Source: Bacillus sp. B15-48
GTDB lineage: Bacteria > Bacillota > Bacilli > Bacillales > Cytobacillaceae
NCBI RefSeq assembly: GCF_016879755.1
Contig: NZ_WOFU01000004.1
Span: forward strand, 62,001-126,000
Length of the DNA stretch: 64,000 bases
Direction: 5' to 3'
Shown here: positions 61,625-64,000 of the stretch, in pieces
Numbering within the stretch: the stretch's first letter is position 1
How the letters are laid out: the number at the start of each line of letters is the position of its first letter
The notes under the pieces: generated by a model
The model's input: the letters and a program-made list of their open reading frames with translations, nothing else
Database searches by the model: none
Told to the model about the DNA's origin: nothing
Program-made: the position numbers and the translations under genes

Positions 61625-62056
61625 ATGACGAATGGGTTTTTTACACAGGTATTACAGGTAGGAATTGTTGTCGATGATCTTGAAGCGTATATGAAAAAAT
61701 ATGAGCAAGGCTATGGTTTTGCAGATTGGAAAGTCAAATTTTATAACGAGGAAAATACTAAGGTTCACCAAGAAGAAAAACAATTTTCTATTAAAGTAGG
61801 GTTTACTAATCTCGGTAACATCCAATTTGAATTAATTCAGCCATTGGATGAAACAAGTGTTTATGCCGAGTTTTTACGAGAACATGGACCTGGACTTCAC
61901 CATCTTGCATTTGCAACTGATAATCATGATGACACATGCAAAGAAATGGATCGCAGAGGAATTCCGATACTTCAAAGCGGTGAAAGCCAGCGGGGGACAT
62001 TTACTTATCTAGATTTGCGAAGAGAATTAGGATTTATTGGTGAAATTTACAAATAA
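61625..62056 (+). CDS. VOC-fold (glyoxalase/epimerase-like) protein, copy 2
   Basis: The 143-residue protein is a paralogue of the 25838 product, sharing VLQVGIVVDDLEAYMKKYE, VYAEFLREHGPGLHHLAF and RRELGFIGEIYK. Gln11 again replaces the usual first His ligand; Glu, His and Glu ligands are kept. An AAAGGGAGG site precedes the ATG. It leads directly into the TIM-barrel gene, and the pair probably act in sequence. Confidence 0.78.
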   Translation: MTNGFFTQVLQVGIVVDDLEAYMKKYEQGYGFADWKVKFYNEENTKVHQEEKQFSIKVGFTNLGNIQFELIQPLDETSVYAEFLREHGPGLHHLAFATDNHDDTCKEMDRRGIPILQSGESQRGTFTYLDLRRELGFIGEIYK

Positions 62057-62083
62057 ACCGTGTGAATGGAGAGACGTATAAAG

Positions 62084-62920
62084 ATGACAAGACAATTTTC
62101 AATTTCTTACCTTACGACATTAAATGTTCCACCACCAGAGATGATCCACATCGCAGCTCGAGCAGGATATGATTTTGTCGGATTGCGAACGATTGCTCCT
62201 GCTGATCCAAAGTTTTCTGTTTCAGATCCTGGATATCCCTTGTCAAAAGACAAGGCGATGTTACGCGCTACGAAAAATGCCTTGCAAGATACTGGACTTA
62301 AATTACTCGATCTTGAGGTAGTCGTCATTTACGATGGATTGAATCCTACGGATTATCTTAATGACTTTGAAGCAGCTGCTGAGTTAGGTGGGCGTCATGT
62401 GGTTACAGTAGTGAAATCAGAGGATCGAAACTATGCAATTGAATGTTTTGCAGAACTTTGTGATTTAGCGAAACCATTTGGGTTAACAATGGATCTAGAG
62501 TATGTAACTTGGTTTAAAGTGTCGACCTTAAAGGATGCACTTGAAATCGTAGAAGCAGCCGGTTGTGATAATGGTGGGATTTTGGTTGATCCTCTTCATC
62601 ATCATCGTTCACGAGTGGATAATGCTGAGTTAGATCAGTTGCTGCAAAAATGGATTAATTACGCTCAGCTCTGTGATGGACCTAGCCATATTCCGTCTAC
62701 AGTTGAAGAACTGGTTTATACAGGTACGAAAGAACGTTTATATGTTGGTGAGGGCGGAATTGATGTTGAGGGAATTGTTAAGAGACTCCCAGAAGTTCCT
62801 TATGCCATTGAAATGCCTCATGTCAAGCGGATAGAAGAATTAGGAGCGGAAGAATTTGCTCGCAGATGTTTACAAACTGCCAAAGACTATCTTGATCAAA
62901 AATTGGGTGTTACTAAATAG
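62084..62920 (+). CDS. Sugar phosphate isomerase/epimerase-like TIM-barrel protein
   Basis: The 278-residue xylose-isomerase-like TIM barrel (AP_endonuc_2 type) has likely metal ligands in MDLEYVTW (Glu near residue 150), LVDPLHHHRSR (Asp and His near 178) and IEMPH near the end. Relatives include isomerases, epimerases and 3-dehydroshikimate dehydratases. The ATG at 62084 is preferred over the one at 62066, which has no ribosome site and contains the GGAGAG element. The substrate is unknown. Confidence 0.8.
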   Translation: MTRQFSISYLTTLNVPPPEMIHIAARAGYDFVGLRTIAPADPKFSVSDPGYPLSKDKAMLRATKNALQDTGLKLLDLEVVVIYDGLNPTDYLNDFEAAAELGGRHVVTVVKSEDRNYAIECFAELCDLAKPFGLTMDLEYVTWFKVSTLKDALEIVEAAGCDNGGILVDPLHHHRSRVDNAELDQLLQKWINYAQLCDGPSHIPSTVEELVYTGTKERLYVGEGGIDVEGIVKRLPEVPYAIEMPHVKRIEELGAEEFARRCLQTAKDYLDQKLGVTK

Positions 62921-62928
62921 CTTTTAAT

Positions 62929-62960
62929 TAAACTATTTTTAATAGTTTAGTAATTTTTTA
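62929..62960 (+). terminator. AT-rich terminator after the TIM-barrel gene
   Basis: TAAACTATT (62929-62937) pairs with AATAGTTTA (62941-62949), followed by GTAATTTTTT. The stem is A-T rich and may be weak. Confidence 0.55.
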
Positions 62961-62982
62961 AAAATATATAGTGGGGGTTAAT

Positions 62983-64000
62983 ATGAAAAAAATAAAATTA
63001 TCTTTGTTTCTTATATTGGCATTGGTTTTGGCTGCCTGTGGTAACACAACGAGTACACATGGTGGAGAATCTAATCAAGGAAATAATAGCAATAATACCA
63101 ATGGATCTGAATCATCAGGAGATGAAAAATATGTGTTAACAATGACACATGGGTATGGACCTGATTCAAGTCATGATAATATCGTTGAGTGGTATGCAGA
63201 TGAAGTCGAAAAAAGAAGTAATGGGCGTTTAGTCATTGATATTTATCCGAATGGTCAATTAGTACCAATTGATCAAGAGGTTTCTGGGGTTTTACAAGGA
63301 CAAGTCGATATGTCACATACTAGTTCTCCAAATCTAGCGAGTTTTGATCCAATTTGGAATTTCTTTGAGCTCCCTTTTACCTTTGACTATAAACCAGAGG
63401 ATCCTAGTTATTATTTAGAACAAAGATCCCAATTTATTAATGATGAAAACGGTGGTCAATGGTTTGCTAAAAATATGGAGGGAAAAGGTCTTACCGTTTT
63501 AGGTATTGCTTATACTGATATTTTTGGTTCAGTTTTTACAAATGATGACAGTAAACTACTTTCTAGTCAAGATAATGCGAAAACCTTGAGAGTAAGATCA
63601 CCAGGGGGCATTATCACACCTGAAACGATTCAAGCTTTGGGTGGAAGCAGCATGACTATTTCTGGTACAGAGGCTATCACTGCTTTACAGCAAGGTGTCA
63701 TTGATGGAATGTTGACCGTCCCTATGTACGCACATGAGTCCCAATTGCCAGTAAAAACGTATACAGTAGCTCCAATGTTTAACCCGGTAACGACCATTTT
63801 AATCAAGACTGAAAAGTTTCATTCATTACCAGAGGATCTTCAACAATTATTGATTGATACTGGAAAAGATTACGAGCAAAATGCAAAAGAAATGATAATT
63901 AATAACCTCCCTACAGTTCTAGAAAAATTAGAATCTGAAATGGGAGTGGAAATTTACTATCCGACTGATGAAGAAATTGCTGCAATGAGAGAGGCAGTAG
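62983..64000 (+). CDS. dctP: TRAP transporter solute-binding lipoprotein (SBP5), cut by window edge
   Basis: An ATG at 62983 after GTGGGGG opens a frame of 339 codons that is still open at base 64000. It has a lipoprotein signal ending in LAAC (Cys18), an Asn/Ser-rich linker, the conserved Arg in TLRVRSPGG and the ALQQGVIDGMLTVP region typical of DctP proteins. It belongs to a different DctP subgroup from SBP1 to SBP4. Only a short C-terminal part should be missing. Its own permease genes may lie to the right of the window. Confidence 0.85.
   Translation, partial: MKKIKLSLFLILALVLAACGNTTSTHGGESNQGNNSNNTNGSESSGDEKYVLTMTHGYGPDSSHDNIVEWYADEVEKRSNGRLVIDIYPNGQLVPIDQEVSGVLQGQVDMSHTSSPNLASFDPIWNFFELPFTFDYKPEDPSYYLEQRSQFINDENGGQWFAKNMEGKGLTVLGIAYTDIFGSVFTNDDSKLLSSQDNAKTLRVRSPGGIITPETIQALGGSSMTISGTEAITALQQGVIDGMLTVPMYAHESQLPVKTYTVAPMFNPVTTILIKTEKFHSLPEDLQQLLIDTGKDYEQNAKEMIINNLPTVLEKLESEMGVEIYYPTDEEIAAMREAV

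Noticed and set aside
1-64000. rRNA, tRNA or prophage genes
   Set aside because: No tRNA cloverleaf, rRNA-like sequence or phage structural or integrase gene was recognised by eye; a tRNAscan or Rfam search would be needed to exclude small RNAs.

Overview
The window looks like chromosomal DNA of an aerobic, low-GC, Gram-positive bacterium of the Bacillaceae. The supporting signs are AT-rich DNA, strong AGGAGG ribosome sites, U-tailed terminators, a YpbS-like protein, a Bacillus-type FabF, a Firmicutes-type TetR and AcoA/AcoB-like E1 subunits. No rRNA, tRNA, CRISPR array or phage gene was seen. Bases 1 to about 7100 hold ordinary chromosomal genes: a DUF2533-like protein, fabF, a fumarase/aspartase-family lyase, a DUF523 protein, a luciferase-like flavin oxidoreductase, a small membrane protein and a MocR-type regulator.

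From about 7.4 kb to the right edge (56 kb or more, still open) lies a modular catabolic island, apparently for uptake and CoA-dependent breakdown of an organic acid, probably aromatic or alicyclic. Module 1 (7.4-20.1 kb) has an acyl-CoA dehydrogenase pair around an unusual crotonase, a quinone-reductase-like MDR protein, Rieske oxygenase RO1, flavoprotein OYE1, a TRAP transporter (P, Q, M) and an acyl-CoA ligase. A TetR gene faces the other way. Module 2 (21-30 kb) has RO2, an SDR, acetoin-dehydrogenase-like E1 alpha/beta, a VOC protein, RO3 and OYE2. A thiolase and an opposing Bcr/CflA exporter follow. Module 3 (33-37 kb) has an SDR, a VOC protein, an EthD protein, two aldo/keto reductases and a 4-OT-type tautomerase. 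An IS110-family element, an alcohol dehydrogenase and a frameshifted aldehyde dehydrogenase gene come next.

Module 4 (41.9 kb to the end) has an IclR regulator, a two-gene ADP-forming acyl-CoA synthetase, an Ltp2-like thiolase-fold protein with its DUF35 partner, a two-subunit CoA-transferase, a TRAP binding protein and RO4. It continues with a second E1 alpha/beta pair plus the only E2, a second TRAP QM pair, more TRAP binding proteins, OYE3, a VOC protein and a xylose-isomerase-like TIM barrel.

Inferred logic: TRAP systems import an acid. The ligases and CoA-transferase activate it. Rieske oxygenases hydroxylate it, and FMN/4Fe-4S/FAD flavoproteins, SDRs and AKRs process the rings or side chains. 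The ACAD pair, crotonase, retro-aldolase-like pair and thiolase shorten the carbon skeleton, and the TPP-dependent E1/E2 complex cleaves a 2-oxo or diketone intermediate. The substrate cannot be read from the sequence. The most notable points are four Rieske oxygenases with Glu at the bridging position and no recognisable ferredoxin or reductase, mosaic near-identity of RO1 and RO3, a crotonase lacking both catalytic glutamates, five TRAP binding proteins for two permeases, a single-base frameshift in the aldehyde dehydrogenase gene, and orphan Shine-Dalgarno sequences and U-less hairpins within the transcripts.
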